Below, piece after piece: positions 43,609 to 53,690 of a stretch of DNA of 64,000 bases; position 1 is the stretch's first letter, and every line of letters starts with the position of its first letter. The position numbers were made by a program, and so were the translations under genes. The notes under the pieces are model-generated. The model ran no database searches. It was not told where the DNA came from and saw only the letters and a list, made by a program, of their open reading frames with translations. The DNA comes from Constrictibacter sp. MBR-5 (GTDB taxonomy: Bacteria; Pseudomonadota; Alphaproteobacteria; JAJUGE01). The stretch covers positions 26,502-90,501 of the forward strand of contig NZ_JBEPTK010000016.1 of assembly GCF_040549485.1 (NCBI RefSeq). The letters are read 5' to 3'.

Positions 43609-45905
43609 CAGTTCGCCTCCATTCCGATCGACTCGACCGCCCATCGAAGCTGACCGAGCGCCAGTCCGCCATCGTTCGGCGGCACCTGCTGCGGCCAGCG
43701 AGCTTCGATCCCAGCGGCGCCCAGTCCGGTCACGACGCCTTCGAGGAGGCGCCGGTTCTGGAAGCAACCGCCACCCAGGGCGACCCGCTGCTCGCCGACG
43801 CGCCGCGCCACCGCGACCGCCATGTCGCACAGCGTCGTCTGCGCCGCGGCGGCGATCGCGCCGACCGGCCGTCCCGCCTCGACGTCGTTCAGGACCGTCA
43901 CTAGCATCGGGCGCCAGTCCAGGCGGAGCACGTCTCCCTCGATGATGTCGAAGGGGTAGCCGGGCGCCGAGAGGCCCGATGCGGCAGACTCGAGGGCTAT
44001 CGCGGCCTCGCCTTCGAAGTCGTTGCACTGGCAGAGCCCCAGGATGCTCGAAAGCGCATCCAGCAGCCGCCCCGCGCTGGACGAGCGCGGCGTGTTCAGG
44101 CCGCGGTCGAGCATCCGGCGGATCACCGCCCGTTCCCTGGCCGTGAAGCTGCAGACCGGCAACAGGTCGTGACGCTCCCACAGGGCGTCGCCGAGGAGGT
44201 CGGTCAGAAGCCCGAGCGCCGCACGCCGCGGTTCCCGTACGGCGGCCTCGCCGCCGGGCAGCGGGAAGGGACGGAACGACGCTACCCGCTGCCACCCGCC
44301 GGGTGCGGCCAGAAGGAACTCGCCGCCCCAGACGGTCCCGTCGCCGCCGGCGCCCGTGCCGTCCCAGGCTATCCCCAGGACGGGCAGCGGCATTCGATGC
44401 TCGGCGACGCAGGCCATGACATGAGCGAGGTGATGCTGTACGGCCACTGTCGGCAATCCGCAGTTCAGCGCGAAGCGGGTACTCGCATAGTCGGGGTGGA
44501 CATCTCTCATCACGCGCTCCGCCCGTGCGCCGCCGAGCATCTGCACGTCGTTCACGGCAGCGGCAAAGGCCGATGCCGCCGATGCCGAGCCGAGGTCGCC
44601 GACATGCTGGCTGAGGATCGCCGACTCCCCGACGGCGGCTGCGACGCAGTTCTTCAGGTGCCCGCCCACGGCGAGCGTGGCCGGCGGCGGGTCGATACGG
44701 ATCGGCCTGGGGACGTGGCCCCGCGCGCGCCGCAGCACCATCTCCCGCCCGAGTGCCATCTGGCTGACGGAATCGTCCAAAGGCCGCGCGATCGGCCGAT
44801 CGTGAACCAGGAACAGGTCGGCGAGGCCGCCGAGCCTATGCAGCGCCTCCCTTTCATCGAAGACGATGCACTCCCCCGAAAGGTTGCCGCTTGTCGCGAC
44901 GACGGGGAATCGCAATGCGTGCATCAACAGGTGGTGCAGTCCCGTATATGGCAGCATGATGCCGAGGCGCGGATTATGCGGGGCGACCGAGTGTGCCAAC
45001 GCGTCGCCGGCACCGCACCGCCGCGCCACCAGCAGGATCGGCGCCGCAGCCCCGAGCAGCAGGGCGCGTTCGGCGGTGGGGAGTGAACAGACAGCGCCCG
45101 CCGCGTCGATATCCGGGAACATGACGGCGAACGGCTTGCGCGCCCGGCGCTTCCGGGTACGCAGCCGTGCGACCGCGTCCTCGTTGCGCGCATCGACGAC
45201 GAGCTGGAATCCGCCCAGCCCCTTCAGGGCGAGGATCGCGCCGTCGCGCACGGCGTCCGCGGCTGCGAGGAGAGCGGCATCTTGTCTGCCCGCCTCTCGC
45301 CCGTCCGGGTGCCAAAGCGCCAATTGCGGTCCACAGATCGGGCAGGCATTGGGTTGAGCGTGGAAGCGTCTGTCGTGCGGGTCGCCATATTCGGCGGCGC
45401 ACGCCTCGCAGAGGGCGAAGCCGCGCATCGTCGTGTTGGCGCGGTCATAGGGGGTGGCACGCAGAATGCTGTAGCGCGGTCCGCATTGTGTGCAGTTGAT
45501 GAACGGGTAGCGATGGCGTCGATTGCCGGGATCGAACATCTCAGCGACGCATGCCGCGCAGGTCGCGAGATCCGGAGCGATCGACGGTCGCGCGTCGGCC
45601 GTCGCGATGCTGCCGCGGATTTCGAAGACAGTCGCACCGACGGGAGAAAGTTCGGACACCGTGACGCCGCGCACGACGGCATGCGGTGGTGGGTCATCTT
45701 CGATCGCGCGGAGGAAGTCGGTGATTCCGGCATCCGTGCTCTCGGCTTCGATGAGCACGCCACGGTTCGTATTGGAGACGAACCCGCCGATGGCGAGGCC
45801 GGTCGCGGTACGCCACGCGAACGGCCTGAAACCCACGCCTTGCACGTCCCCCTCGATTTCGATGCGGAGGCGCCGTCGCAGATCCTGCGTGCGCATGACT
45901 GTCAT
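43608..45905 (-). CDS. hypF: Carbamoyltransferase HypF
   Basis: The protein has 765 residues, full length. In order it has an acylphosphatase-like domain (EGDVQGVGFRPF), two zinc-finger units (CAACVAEMFDPG with CTQCGPRY, and CEACAAEYGDPH with CPICGP), a YrdC-like domain (about 200-380) and a Kae1-like carbamoyltransferase domain with HHLAHVMACVAEH and GGGCFQNRRLLEG. It makes carbamoyl-adenylate from carbamoyl phosphate and transfers the carbamoyl group to HypE. The MTVMRTQ start overlaps the hypA stop by ATGA. Confidence 0.95.
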   Translation of the reverse strand: MTVMRTQDLRRRLRIEIEGDVQGVGFRPFAWRTATGLAIGGFVSNTNRGVLIEAESTDAGITDFLRAIEDDPPPHAVVRGVTVSELSPVGATVFEIRGSIATADARPSIAPDLATCAACVAEMFDPGNRRHRYPFINCTQCGPRYSILRATPYDRANTTMRGFALCEACAAEYGDPHDRRFHAQPNACPICGPQLALWHPDGREAGRQDAALLAAADAVRDGAILALKGLGGFQLVVDARNEDAVARLRTRKRRARKPFAVMFPDIDAAGAVCSLPTAERALLLGAAAPILLVARRCGAGDALAHSVAPHNPRLGIMLPYTGLHHLLMHALRFPVVATSGNLSGECIVFDEREALHRLGGLADLFLVHDRPIARPLDDSVSQMALGREMVLRRARGHVPRPIRIDPPPATLAVGGHLKNCVAAAVGESAILSQHVGDLGSASAASAFAAAVNDVQMLGGARAERVMRDVHPDYASTRFALNCGLPTVAVQHHLAHVMACVAEHRMPLPVLGIAWDGTGAGGDGTVWGGEFLLAAPGGWQRVASFRPFPLPGGEAAVREPRRAALGLLTDLLGDALWERHDLLPVCSFTARERAVIRRMLDRGLNTPRSSSAGRLLDALSSILGLCQCNDFEGEAAIALESAASGLSAPGYPFDIIEGDVLRLDWRPMLVTVLNDVEAGRPVGAIAAAAQTTLCDMAVAVARRVGEQRVALGGGCFQNRRLLEGVVTGLGAAGIEARWPQQVPPNDGGLALGQLRWAVESIGMEAN

Positions 45906-46171
45906 CGCCCCGGCTCGACATCGACGCTCACGAGTATGACGCGCTGCGCGTCCGGATGCTCGATATCGGTAGAGATATCCGTCCGGAGGCGCGCGCCTTC
46001 TGCGATGCCACCGGCCGCAGCGTTATCGAAATGCTCGCGGAAATGCTGGGCCGACATATGGCTGAGCGCGCCCAGCCAGACACGCACCGCCGTCACCCGC
46101 CCGGCATTCTCGCGCGCCGCGACCTCGGCGATCTTGCGCATGAGGTCGTCGATGAGTGCGGCTTCATGCAT
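45902..46171 (-). CDS. hypA: HypA-like nickel-insertion protein lacking the zinc domain
   Basis: The protein has 89 residues; ordinary HypA has about 113. It keeps the nickel-binding MHE start (MHEAALIDDLM), the helix and the VRVWLGALSHMSAQHFREHF region, and the closing strand (RVILVSVDVEPG). The segment that normally holds two CxxC pairs binding zinc is gone; there is no cysteine at all. It therefore looks like a minimal version with only the nickel domain. The overlaps with the endopeptidase gene (8 bases) and hypF (4 bases) make a truncation by sequencing error unlikely. hypB, its usual GTPase partner, is not in the window. Confidence 0.85.
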   Translation of the reverse strand: MHEAALIDDLMRKIAEVAARENAGRVTAVRVWLGALSHMSAQHFREHFDNAAAGGIAEGARLRTDISTDIEHPDAQRVILVSVDVEPGR

Positions 46172-46649
46172 CTTCAGCCTCGCGGGAGAGCGATCTCAGT
46201 TCGGTGCGCACCGCATGCTCGGCCTCGGCCAGGGCCGCCTCGACCGCCGCGGAGACCGGCGCTCCCTGGGCGAAGTCGCGGCCGGTGATGCCGAACAGCA
46301 CGAGGCGGCTCGGCAACGTGCCCAGAACGCGGGCCAACTCGATCGCTTCGACCACGCCCAACCCGTGCGTCGAGCATGTCGAGGGCTCGCGCGGCAACGG
46401 ATCGGAACCTTCCAGACGGAGCACGCGTCCCGCTTCCCCTTCGGCAGCGACCGCGTCGACCAGGATCGCCATCGTCCGGCCGCCCCAGAGGGCCGCGAGG
46501 TCCATGGCGTCGCCGGCACTCTCTGCCAGGTCGGCGCCGGTCGGGGGCGCGACGCGCAGCCGATCGGTCACCATCAGCCCCGCCGCATCGTCGCCGCGGT
46601 GACGGTTGCCGATGCCGATGACGACGACGGGAGCGGCGGCGACGGCCAT
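46164..46649 (-). CDS. Hydrogenase maturation endopeptidase
   Basis: The protein has 161 residues of the HyaD/HycI-type fold. GIGNRHRGDDAAGLMV carries the first metal-binding acidic residue (corresponding to the GNxxxxDDG motif), AILVDAVAAEG the second, and STHGLGVVEAIELAR the His. It clips the C-terminal extension of the large subunit after nickel insertion. Its start overlaps the stop of hydA by one base (TGATG), fitting its dedicated role. The chosen ATG 46649 removes a long non-conserved upstream frame. Confidence 0.9.
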   Translation of the reverse strand: MAVAAAPVVVIGIGNRHRGDDAAGLMVTDRLRVAPPTGADLAESAGDAMDLAALWGGRTMAILVDAVAAEGEAGRVLRLEGSDPLPREPSTCSTHGLGVVEAIELARVLGTLPSRLVLFGITGRDFAQGAPVSAAVEAALAEAEHAVRTELRSLSREAEDA

Positions 46650-47962
46650 CACGTGCGCTCCACGGTCAGCTTCAGGAAATGCGCGGCGCAGGAGATGCAC
46701 GGATCGTGGTTGCGGATCGTCTGCTCGCATCGTCCCTGCAATGCATCGTCCGGCATGTCCAGGCACGCCGTCGCGACCCGACGCAAATCCTCCTCGATCG
46801 CCCCCTGGTTCTGCGAGGTCGGCGGGATGATGCGCGCGTCCAGTATCGAGCCGGAAGCATCGATCCTGTAGCGGTGATAGAGCAGGCCGCGCGGCGCCTC
46901 GGTTGCGGCCAGTCCGACCGCATCCTGCACGGGCACCGCGACGAACGGCGCATCGGGTGGCGTGTAGGCCGCGATCAGGCGCAGCGCCTCGTCACAGGCA
47001 TGCAGCACCTCTACGGCGCGCACGAGGATGCTGCGGTAGGGGTTTCGGCATACCGGTCCCAGGCCAACTGCAGCCGCAGCGTCACGCGCGGCGGGCGACA
47101 GCAGGTCGGAATTCAGTGCATAGCGTGCCAACGGTCCGACGAGGTAGCTGCCGCGTCCGCGGATGCGGGCGTGCAGAGCCGTGGAGTGCGGAACCTGGAA
47201 TTCCTCGAACACGGAATCGTAGTCGGCAACGTCGATGTCGATGCCGCGGCTCGACACGACACGGCCCTCGTTGAATGGGTATTCGTCGGGGTGCCGCAGC
47301 GCGACGAACTCATAGTCCTGCTCGTATTCCGGAAACGGAAACGCCGCCACCCGGTCGACGAGCGCGCGCGCGGCGTCGCGCGCCCGCAGCAGCGGTTCCG
47401 TCAGCGTGGAAAGTTCACGCCGCGTCGGCACCTTGTAGAAGCCGCCGACGCGCACGTTGATCGGGTGAATCTCGCGCCCGCCGAGCAGCCGGACGATATC
47501 GTTGCCGGCCTTCTTCAGGCCCAGGGCGCGGCGGACATGCTCCCCATGGTCGCGCGCCATGGCGATGGCATCCGGATAGCCCAGGAAATCCGGCGCGTGC
47601 AGCATGGCCACGTGCAGCACGTGGCTCTCGATCCACTCGCCGCAGTAGAGCAGGCGGCGCAGGTCGCGGATGGGGCCCGCGATGCTCACCCCGGCCGCGT
47701 TCTCCATCGCATGCACGGCGCTCATCATGTAGGCCACCGGGCATATGCCGCAGATGCGCGACGTAATGTCCGGCGCCTCGCCGAAACCGCGGCCGCGCAG
47801 CAAAGCCTCGAAGAAGCGGGGCGGCTCGAAAATCGCTAACCGCACGTCCTCCACCGCACCATCGCGGATGCCGAGGTGGAGTGATCCCTCCCCCTCCACC
47901 CGCGCCAGATAGTCGACGCGAATGGTGCGCGAGCCCTCCGCCTTACCGTTCGCGTCGCTCAT
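46649..47962 (-). CDS. hydA: [NiFe] hydrogenase large subunit, group 3b-like
   Basis: The protein has 437 residues. RICGICP gives ligand cysteines 71 and 74, and DPCISCAAH gives cysteines 422 and 425 and His428, after which nine residues remain for removal by the endopeptidase. It binds the Ni-Fe(CN)2CO centre that oxidises H2 or reduces protons. Length, small-subunit type and the B and G partners place it with cytoplasmic NAD(P)-linked bidirectional (sulfhydrogenase-type, group 3b) enzymes. It overlaps the small-subunit gene by 20 bases. The subgroup is inferred from architecture; a phylogeny was not possible here. Confidence 0.93.
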   Translation of the reverse strand: MSDANGKAEGSRTIRVDYLARVEGEGSLHLGIRDGAVEDVRLAIFEPPRFFEALLRGRGFGEAPDITSRICGICPVAYMMSAVHAMENAAGVSIAGPIRDLRRLLYCGEWIESHVLHVAMLHAPDFLGYPDAIAMARDHGEHVRRALGLKKAGNDIVRLLGGREIHPINVRVGGFYKVPTRRELSTLTEPLLRARDAARALVDRVAAFPFPEYEQDYEFVALRHPDEYPFNEGRVVSSRGIDIDVADYDSVFEEFQVPHSTALHARIRGRGSYLVGPLARYALNSDLLSPAARDAAAAVGLGPVCRNPYRSILVRAVEVLHACDEALRLIAAYTPPDAPFVAVPVQDAVGLAATEAPRGLLYHRYRIDASGSILDARIIPPTSQNQGAIEEDLRRVATACLDMPDDALQGRCEQTIRNHDPCISCAAHFLKLTVERT

Positions 47963-48722
47963 GCGCCTCGCTCTCCTCGCGGAACGGGCTGGCCCAGGCG
48001 TTGAAGTTCCGGTAGGCGCGCAGAATGTCGGTATCGCTGGCACCGAGCCGCCGCCACCAGGCGGCGAGAGCCGCCGTGTTCGGGCTTTCCGTCGGACCGA
48101 AGCAGCCATAGCAGCCGCGATCGAAGGATGGACAGATCGCCCCGCAGCCCGCCTGCGTTACGGGGCCGAGACAGGGCGTTCCGTCCGCCACCATGACACA
48201 CACCGTGCCGCGTCGCTTGCATTCGGTGCAGACGCTGTCGGTCCGAATCACCGGGCGTCGCCGCTGGATGAACGCGGCGATCACTTCCAAGAGCTGGTGC
48301 TTGTCGATCGGACAGCCGCGCAGTTCGAAATCCACCAGCACGTGCTGACCGATCGGTGTCGACTGGGCGAGCGTGCTGATATAGCCCGGCCGGGCGTAGA
48401 CGATTTCGGTGAACGCTCGCACGTCCTGGAAATTGCGCAGCGCCTGGATGCCGCCGGCCGTGGCGCAGGCACCGATGGTTACCAGCCGCTTCGACTGCCG
48501 CCGCACCTCGCGGATGCGTTCGGCATCGTGCGCCGTGGTGATGGAGCCTTCGACCAGCGACAGATCGTAGGGACCGGCCACGGTCGCGCGCGATGCTTCC
48601 ATGAAATAGGCGATCTCGACTTGGTCGGCGACGGTGAGCAACTCGTCCTCGCAGTCGAGCAGGCTGAGCTGGCAGCCGTCACAGGATGCGAACTTCCAGA
48701 CCGCGAGCTTCGGCCGCATCAT
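47943..48722 (-). CDS. hydD: [NiFe] hydrogenase small subunit
   Basis: The protein has 259 residues. [14 protein letters not shown] holds the first ligands of the proximal 4Fe-4S cluster, followed by [13 protein letters not shown] and the [14 protein letters not shown] region. Further cysteines in [31 protein letters not shown] and YGCFGP suit medial and distal clusters. There is no Tat signal, so the enzyme stays in the cytoplasm. It starts directly at the end of hydG. Confidence 0.93.
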   Translation of the reverse strand: MMRPKLAVWKFASCDGCQLSLLDCEDELLTVADQVEIAYFMEASRATVAGPYDLSLVEGSITTAHDAERIREVRRQSKRLVTIGACATAGGIQALRNFQDVRAFTEIVYARPGYISTLAQSTPIGQHVLVDFELRGCPIDKHQLLEVIAAFIQRRRPVIRTDSVCTECKRRGTVCVMVADGTPCLGPVTQAGCGAICPSFDRGCYGCFGPTESPNTAALAAWWRRLGASDTDILRAYRNFNAWASPFREESEAHERRER

Positions 48723-49559
48723 TCAGATCTCCCGGATCGTCAGGAGACGCGATATGCGATCATATGCGAACACGGGCCCATCCCTGCAGACGAAGGTCGG
48801 GCCGAACTGGCAGTGCCCGCACTGACCGGTCGCGCATTTCATGTTGCGCTCCATCGAGAGGAAGATCCGGTCTTCCGGCACGCCGCGCTCCAGCAGTCCG
48901 TTCGCGGCAAAGCGCATCATCACCTCCGGGCCGCAGATCATCCCGACCGTCTCCGCCGGGTCGAAGCGAGCCCGCGGGATGAGGCCGGTCACGAATCCGA
49001 CGTGGCCGTCCCAGCCGGGATGGGCGTAGTCGACGCTGACCACCACCTCCACCGGGCCGTTCCACTGCTCCAGCTCCGGCCTGAAGATGATGTCGTCGGG
49101 GCTGCGAGCGCCATAGAGGAGCAGTACCCGTCCGTAGAGCTGCCGGCGCGCCAGGACGGCGTGCACGACCGGCCGCAGCGGCGCCAGGCCGATGCCGCCT
49201 GCGATTAGTACCAGGTCGGCACCCTCGGCCGCCCGCATCGGCCAACCCGTCCCGAAGGGCCCACGGAGCCCGAGCGTCTGTCCGGGCTCCAAGCGCCGCA
49301 TGGCGGCCGTGACCGGCCCGACCGCGCGGAAGGTGTGCAGAATGCTGCGGGGCTCGTCACAGTCGCCGGTGACGCTGATGGCCGACTCGCCCACGCCGAA
49401 AACATACAGCATGTTGAACTGCCCCGGCGAGGCGCCGAGGAGGCCGTAGGGCAATGCCGACGGGTCGAGCTCGATCGTAGCGGACTCGGCGTTCTCTTGC
49501 CGGATCGCGCGGACACGCAGGGGGAGTGGCGCAAGCGCGGAAGCCCGGGCGGCCGTCAT
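48723..49559 (-). CDS. hydG: Hydrogenase gamma subunit, FAD/NAD(P) and 2Fe-2S protein
   Basis: The protein has 278 residues of the ferredoxin-NADP reductase type. The FAD-binding region is around [20 protein letters not shown], the NAD(P) domain around [20 protein letters not shown] and [10 protein letters not shown], and the C-terminal cluster [17 protein letters not shown] resembles the 2Fe-2S site of dihydroorotate dehydrogenase electron-transfer subunits. It exchanges electrons between NAD(P)H and the Fe-S subunits. It overlaps the upstream gene by ATGA. Confidence 0.92.
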   Translation of the reverse strand: MTAARASALAPLPLRVRAIRQENAESATIELDPSALPYGLLGASPGQFNMLYVFGVGESAISVTGDCDEPRSILHTFRAVGPVTAAMRRLEPGQTLGLRGPFGTGWPMRAAEGADLVLIAGGIGLAPLRPVVHAVLARRQLYGRVLLLYGARSPDDIIFRPELEQWNGPVEVVVSVDYAHPGWDGHVGFVTGLIPRARFDPAETVGMICGPEVMMRFAANGLLERGVPEDRIFLSMERNMKCATGQCGHCQFGPTFVCRDGPVFAYDRISRLLTIREI

Positions 49560-50017
49560 TCCGTCTGCCCGTACAGATTGAGGCTCTGCAGCCGTGCCGC
49601 CTGCATGCGCCGAACCAGTTCGGGCACGAAGCGCTTCATCAGTTCGTAGCCGAGATCGTGATCGGCCTCACACTTACCGCGCAGGCACGCCGCATCGAAG
49701 GCGACGGCGCGCACCAGGCCCACCGCGCGGGCGTCGAAGTCCCACCGATAGGGCGGCACGAGCCAGGAAACACCGAGAATCTCGCCTTCGCCCAATGTCT
49801 GAAAGGTCAGCGCCCCTCGCTCCGGAGCACTGGTTTCCAGCGTGATCCTGCCATGGCGGATCAGAAAGAAATGGTCGGCCGGCTCCCCCTCCCGGCAGAG
49901 GTAGGAGCCGGCGTCGTAGCGTCGATTTGCGGCGCAGCCGGCGATCACGGAGAGCGCGTCCCTGCTGAAGCCGCCGAGGAAGGGGTGCTCGGCGAGAATG
50001 GCGTCGATGCCTTTCAT
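49556..50017 (-). CDS. Cyclic-nucleotide-binding-domain protein without HTH
   Basis: The protein has 153 residues, consisting of one CRP-like beta-roll ([20 protein letters not shown], then [17 protein letters not shown]) and one long helix to the C-terminus. The DNA-binding winged helix of CRP/FNR regulators is absent. The phosphate-binding cassette is atypical: the usual Arg-Ser/Thr pair is not evident in [11 protein letters not shown]. It lies between hydB and hydG with ATGA overlaps at both ends, a position also seen in other group 3b clusters. It probably binds a ligand and regulates or structures the hydrogenase instead of DNA. Confidence 0.85.
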   Translation of the reverse strand: MKGIDAILAEHPFLGGFSRDALSVIAGCAANRRYDAGSYLCREGEPADHFFLIRHGRITLETSAPERGALTFQTLGEGEILGVSWLVPPYRWDFDARAVGLVRAVAFDAACLRGKCEADHDLGYELMKRFVPELVRRMQAARLQSLNLYGQTE

Positions 50018-51162
50018 CCGAGGCTGCTCCCGTGCGGCTGCGGATGCGCCCGGATCGCCTCCACCTCTTCGGTGATGTCGATTCCGACCGGGCACCAGGT
50101 GATGCACCGTCCGCAGCCGACGCACCCCGAGGTGCCGAACTGGTCGTACCAGGATGCGAGCTTGTGGGTGAGCCAGTGCCGGTATCGCGCCGCGGGCGCG
50201 TTCCGGACGCTGCCGCCGTTCATGTACGAGAACTCCAGCGTGAAGCAGGAGTCCCAGCGACGCCATCGCTCGGCGACGTCCCCGGTGAGGTCGGCGGTGT
50301 CCTCGACCGTCGTGCAGAAGCACGTCGGGCAGACCATGGTGCAGTTGCCGCAGGTGAGGCACCGCCCGGCGACCTCTTCCCAACGGGGATGCAGCTGGTT
50401 TTCCTGAAGCAGCTTCTTTATGCCGCCCGTGTCGAGCCGGCGGCCCATCCGCGCCGCCGCGGCTGCGACCACGGCGGCGGCACGCGCCATGTCGGCCTCG
50501 TCCGCCTCCCGATCGCGGAGGCGCTCGGCGATGGCCGCCCCGGCTGCGCTCCCCACCTCGAGCAGGAATTCGTGTCTGCCGTCGCCGATCAGCTCGGTGA
50601 GCGCCAGGTCGAACCCCGCCTGCGCGCGCGGTCCGGTCTCCATCGACGCGCAGAAGCAGACGGCGCTCGGGTCGCCGCAGTTGACGGCCACGAGGAAGGC
50701 CGAATCGCGACGTTCGGCGTAGACGGGATCGGGGTGCTCCGATTGCCGAAGGACTCGGTCCTGCACCAGGATCGCCTGGAGATCGCACGAGCGGACGCCG
50801 AGGAAAGCCATCTTCGGCGCGGGGGGCGGCTCGGACAGGTCGAAGCTGCCGTCGTCCCGGCGGCGTGCCTGCCAGAGGCGCACGTCGGGTGGGTGCAGGA
50901 ACCGCTTCCAGGAATGCGGACTGGAGGCGTAGCCGAACCACGCCTCGTCGTCGCGCCGCTCCAGTCGGTAGGTGCCGCCCTCCTGCCGGTCGGTCCAGCC
51001 GGCGGGCAGATCTTCAACGGTCGTGATTTCGTCATAGACGATCGCCCCGTCGCCGAGGGTCGGCCCCAGCACCCGATACCCCTGGCCGCGCAGTTCCTCC
51101 ACCAGCCGGGCGATACCGGTCCGGTCGATCACGCGCACAGTGCCGGCTCCGGGAGCGGACAT
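50014..51162 (-). CDS. hydB: Hydrogenase beta subunit, 4Fe-4S electron-transfer protein
   Basis: The protein has 382 residues. The N-terminal two thirds are the HydB/anaerobic-sulfite-reductase-A type domain ([19 protein letters not shown], then [20 protein letters not shown]). The C-terminal third has two cluster motifs, [16 protein letters not shown] and [15 protein letters not shown]. It links HydG with the hydrogenase core. The start lies four bases after the ACP gene stop, continuing the operon. Confidence 0.92.
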   Translation of the reverse strand: MSAPGAGTVRVIDRTGIARLVEELRGQGYRVLGPTLGDGAIVYDEITTVEDLPAGWTDRQEGGTYRLERRDDEAWFGYASSPHSWKRFLHPPDVRLWQARRRDDGSFDLSEPPPAPKMAFLGVRSCDLQAILVQDRVLRQSEHPDPVYAERRDSAFLVAVNCGDPSAVCFCASMETGPRAQAGFDLALTELIGDGRHEFLLEVGSAAGAAIAERLRDREADEADMARAAAVVAAAAARMGRRLDTGGIKKLLQENQLHPRWEEVAGRCLTCGNCTMVCPTCFCTTVEDTADLTGDVAERWRRWDSCFTLEFSYMNGGSVRNAPAARYRHWLTHKLASWYDQFGTSGCVGCGRCITWCPVGIDITEEVEAIRAHPQPHGSSLG

Positions 51163-51166
51163 GCGA

Positions 51167-51415
51167 TCAGCCTACTCCCTTTCCCTGGAGATAGGCGACA
51201 CACTCGCTGAGTGTCCGCAGCTTGGGATAGTCGGCCTCGGGGATGTCCACCTGCAGCCTCTGGCTGAGGCCGATCACGAAGTTCAGGAAGTCCATCGAAT
51301 CCAGGTCGAGGTCGTTGCGCAGATCGGTGCGCGGCCCGACCTCCGCCGTATCGAGCTCCGGAGCCACGCCGCTCAGCGCTTCGAGGACGATTTGTTCGAG
51401 CTCTTTCTCGGTCAT
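51167..51415 (-). CDS. Acyl carrier protein
   Basis: The protein has 82 residues, acidic, with the phosphopantetheine site Ser in DLDLDSMDFLNFVIG. It carries acyl groups as thioesters once modified. It is not in a fatty-acid gene cluster but between the E2 gene (ATGA overlap) and hydB (4-base gap). A specialised acyl acceptor or donor for the E2/acyl-CoA synthetase pair is the natural inference, but no partner thioesterase or transferase other than E2 is encoded here. Confidence 0.9.
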   Translation of the reverse strand: MTEKELEQIVLEALSGVAPELDTAEVGPRTDLRNDLDLDSMDFLNFVIGLSQRLQVDIPEADYPKLRTLSECVAYLQGKGVG

Positions 51416-52686
51416 AGCTCCCCCGGCTGCTGCAGGCGGTCTCTGATGGCGGCGAGGAAGAGCGCGCCGCTGTGGCCGTCGCTCGCCCGATGATCGGCGG
51501 CGAGGGTGGCGTTCAGCATCGGGCGCATCTTCAGAGTGCCGTCCGAGAGAGACGGCGTCTCGAACACCCGGCCGAACCCGACGAGCGCCACCTGCGGCGG
51601 GTAGATCACGCCGTAGATCGTTTCCACGCCGCGCTCGCCGAGGCTGGTCACGGTGATGGTGGCATCGGTCATCTCCGAGCCTCGGATGCCACCGGAGCGG
51701 GCCCGGCCGACGACGTCCCGCAGCGCCTGCATGATCTCGTCTAGGCTCATGGCGTCGGCATCGTGGATGGCGGGCGCCATCAGGCCGCCGCCGCGCAGCG
51801 AGATCGCCCAGCCGACGTGCACGCCTCTACCGGGCCTGAAACCGTCGTCGATCCAGAAGCCGTTGAACTCGGGAAAGTCGCGGAGCGCGAGAGCCGCGGA
51901 CTTAAGGAGTAGTGCCCCCATGAGGAGCCGCTCGTTCACCGGGCGCCGCGCATTCGCCTCGGCCAGCCATGCGGTCGCCGGCGCCATGTCGATCGTCGTC
52001 GCGAGATAGTAGTGCGGGATCTCCCGGTTCGACTTCGTCATCGCCGCCGCGATCGCCTGCCGCATCGCGGCCGGATCGAAGCCGCGGCGGCGCGGCCGGG
52101 ACTCGGGCGCCGGGGTCTCGGCCGCAGTGGGCGCGGCGCCGCGTGCGGCAGCGGCCTCGATGTCGGCGAGGCGTACGGCACCGCCGGGTCCGTTTCCCGC
52201 GATCCGGCCCGGGTCCACCCCGAGTTCCGCAGCCCGGCAGCGCGCCAAAGGCGAGATCGCGACCCGCTCGCCGACCCGAGGGGACGGCCGCGGAACGGCG
52301 CCCGGCATCGGCTCGGCTGCCCGAGCTTTGATGGCCCGAGCTTTGATGGCCGGAACCTTGGTCGACGGAGCGACGGGTGCGGCGGGCGGGGCCGGAGCGG
52401 ATGGGGCCGGCGCGGATGGGGCCGGCGCGGATGGGGCCGGCGCGGGTTCGCCCTCGCCGCGCACGACGGCGAGGATGGCGCCGACCGGGACGGTTTCGCC
52501 GGGCGCGACGGCCAGGTGGTCGATGACACCGTCCTCGAAGACTTCGATCTCGATTGCGCCCTTCTGCGTCTCGACGACGGCGACGATGTCGCCATGCCGC
52601 ACCGGGTCCCCGGGCCGCTTCAGCCATTCGACCAGCGTACCCGCTTCCATGTCGGCGCCGAGCGACGGCATCCGGAACTCGCTCAT
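51412..52686 (-). CDS. 2-oxoacid dehydrogenase E2, dihydrolipoamide acyltransferase
   Basis: The protein has 424 residues. One lipoyl domain (about 1-75) has the lipoylation Lys42 in [13 protein letters not shown] Pro/Ala linker with repeats follows (about 78-125). The peripheral-subunit-binding domain is at about 140-180 ([20 protein letters not shown]). The catalytic domain from about 205 ends in [18 protein letters not shown], with the catalytic His and Asp. It transfers the acyl group from E1 to CoA, likely acetyl. The E3 gene is not in the window, although the binding domain for E1/E3 is present. The start overlaps E1 beta by ATGA. Confidence 0.92.
   Translation of the reverse strand: MSEFRMPSLGADMEAGTLVEWLKRPGDPVRHGDIVAVVETQKGAIEIEVFEDGVIDHLAVAPGETVPVGAILAVVRGEGEPAPAPSAPAPSAPAPSAPAPPAAPVAPSTKVPAIKARAIKARAAEPMPGAVPRPSPRVGERVAISPLARCRAAELGVDPGRIAGNGPGGAVRLADIEAAAARGAAPTAAETPAPESRPRRRGFDPAAMRQAIAAAMTKSNREIPHYYLATTIDMAPATAWLAEANARRPVNERLLMGALLLKSAALALRDFPEFNGFWIDDGFRPGRGVHVGWAISLRGGGLMAPAIHDADAMSLDEIMQALRDVVGRARSGGIRGSEMTDATITVTSLGERGVETIYGVIYPPQVALVGFGRVFETPSLSDGTLKMRPMLNATLAADHRASDGHSGALFLAAIRDRLQQPGEL
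52391..52450. repeat. Tandem 15-base repeat in the E2 linker
   Basis: Four copies of GCCGGCGCGGATGGG (first with one change, last diverging) encode the alternating Ala-Pro linker of E2. A second pair of 15-base units (CTTTGATGGCCCGAG) lies at about 52326-52354 and encodes the doubled IKARA. Confidence 0.85.
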
Positions 52687-53690
52687 CCGGGCTGCGCCAG
52701 CGCCAGAGCCGCCTGTCTGATCGCATTCGGCTGCGGCAGGCTCGCATCTTCGAGGTGTTTGGGATAGGGGATCGGCACCTCTGCACCACACACGCGGGCG
52801 ACTGGTGCGTCCAGTTCGTAGAAGGCGCCCTCGACAATGCGGGTGCAGATCTCGGCGGAAAGGCTGCCGCTCTTCCACGCTTCGTCGACGATCACGACCC
52901 GGTGCGTCTTCGCCACCGACCGGAGGATCGTTTGGGTGTCCAGCGGCCGCAGCACGCGGAGGTCGACGACTTCCGCGTCGATACCGTCGCGGGCGAGGAG
53001 CTCCGCGGCCGCGAGCGTCTTCGAGAGGCCGCCGCCATAGGCGATCAGCGTGACGTCTTTCCCCGTCCGCCGCACTCTGGCGTTCGTGATGTCGACCTCG
53101 CCGTGCGGCTCCGGCGCGCCATCCTCGGCATTGTAGAGTTGCACATGCTCGAAGATAAGCACAGGATTCGGATCCTGCAGGGCCGGCCAGAGCATGTGCC
53201 GCGCGTCCTCGACCGTCGCCGGCGCCAGGATCTTGATGCCCGGGATGTGTGCGTACCAGCCCTCGAAACTGTGGGAGTGCTGCGCGGCGAGCTGTCGGCC
53301 CGCCCCCGTGGCCATGCGGATGACGAGCGGCACCGCGAACTGGCCGCCCGACATGTGCGGGATGGTTGCCGCATTGTTCACGATCTGGTCGAGGGCGAGC
53401 AGGCTGAAATTGACCGTCATCACCTCGACGATCGGGCGCATGCCGCCCAATGCGGCGCCGATTCCGGCACCGACGAAGGCAGCCTCCGAAAGCGGCGTGT
53501 CGCGGACGCGTTCCGCGCCGAACTCGTCGAGCAGGCCTTTGCTGACGGCATAGCAGCCGCCGTACCGCCCGACGTCCTCGCCCATCAGGAAGGTCCGCCG
53601 GTCGCGCCTGAGTGCGTCGCGGATGCCCTCCCTGATTGCTTCACGGTAGGTGATCGTCGCGGGGTGGGCCTGCGGCTCAGAGGGTCTCAT
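52683..53690 (-). CDS. pdhB: 2-oxoacid dehydrogenase E1 beta subunit
   Basis: The protein has 335 residues. It is typical of E1 beta of pyruvate, acetoin or branched-chain dehydrogenases: [40 protein letters not shown], and [20 protein letters not shown]. It pairs with E1 alpha to bind thiamine diphosphate and decarboxylate the 2-oxo acid. The E1 beta/E2 set looks closest to pyruvate or acetoin enzymes; the exact substrate cannot be read from sequence. Overlaps at both ends are ATGA. Confidence 0.92.
   Translation of the reverse strand: MRPSEPQAHPATITYREAIREGIRDALRRDRRTFLMGEDVGRYGGCYAVSKGLLDEFGAERVRDTPLSEAAFVGAGIGAALGGMRPIVEVMTVNFSLLALDQIVNNAATIPHMSGGQFAVPLVIRMATGAGRQLAAQHSHSFEGWYAHIPGIKILAPATVEDARHMLWPALQDPNPVLIFEHVQLYNAEDGAPEPHGEVDITNARVRRTGKDVTLIAYGGGLSKTLAAAELLARDGIDAEVVDLRVLRPLDTQTILRSVAKTHRVVIVDEAWKSGSLSAEICTRIVEGAFYELDAPVARVCGAEVPIPYPKHLEDASLPQPNAIRQAALALAQPG

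Noticed and set aside
52391..52450. Possible CRISPR-like repeat array
   Set aside because: Units are 15 bases with no spacers and code for a Pro/Ala linker.
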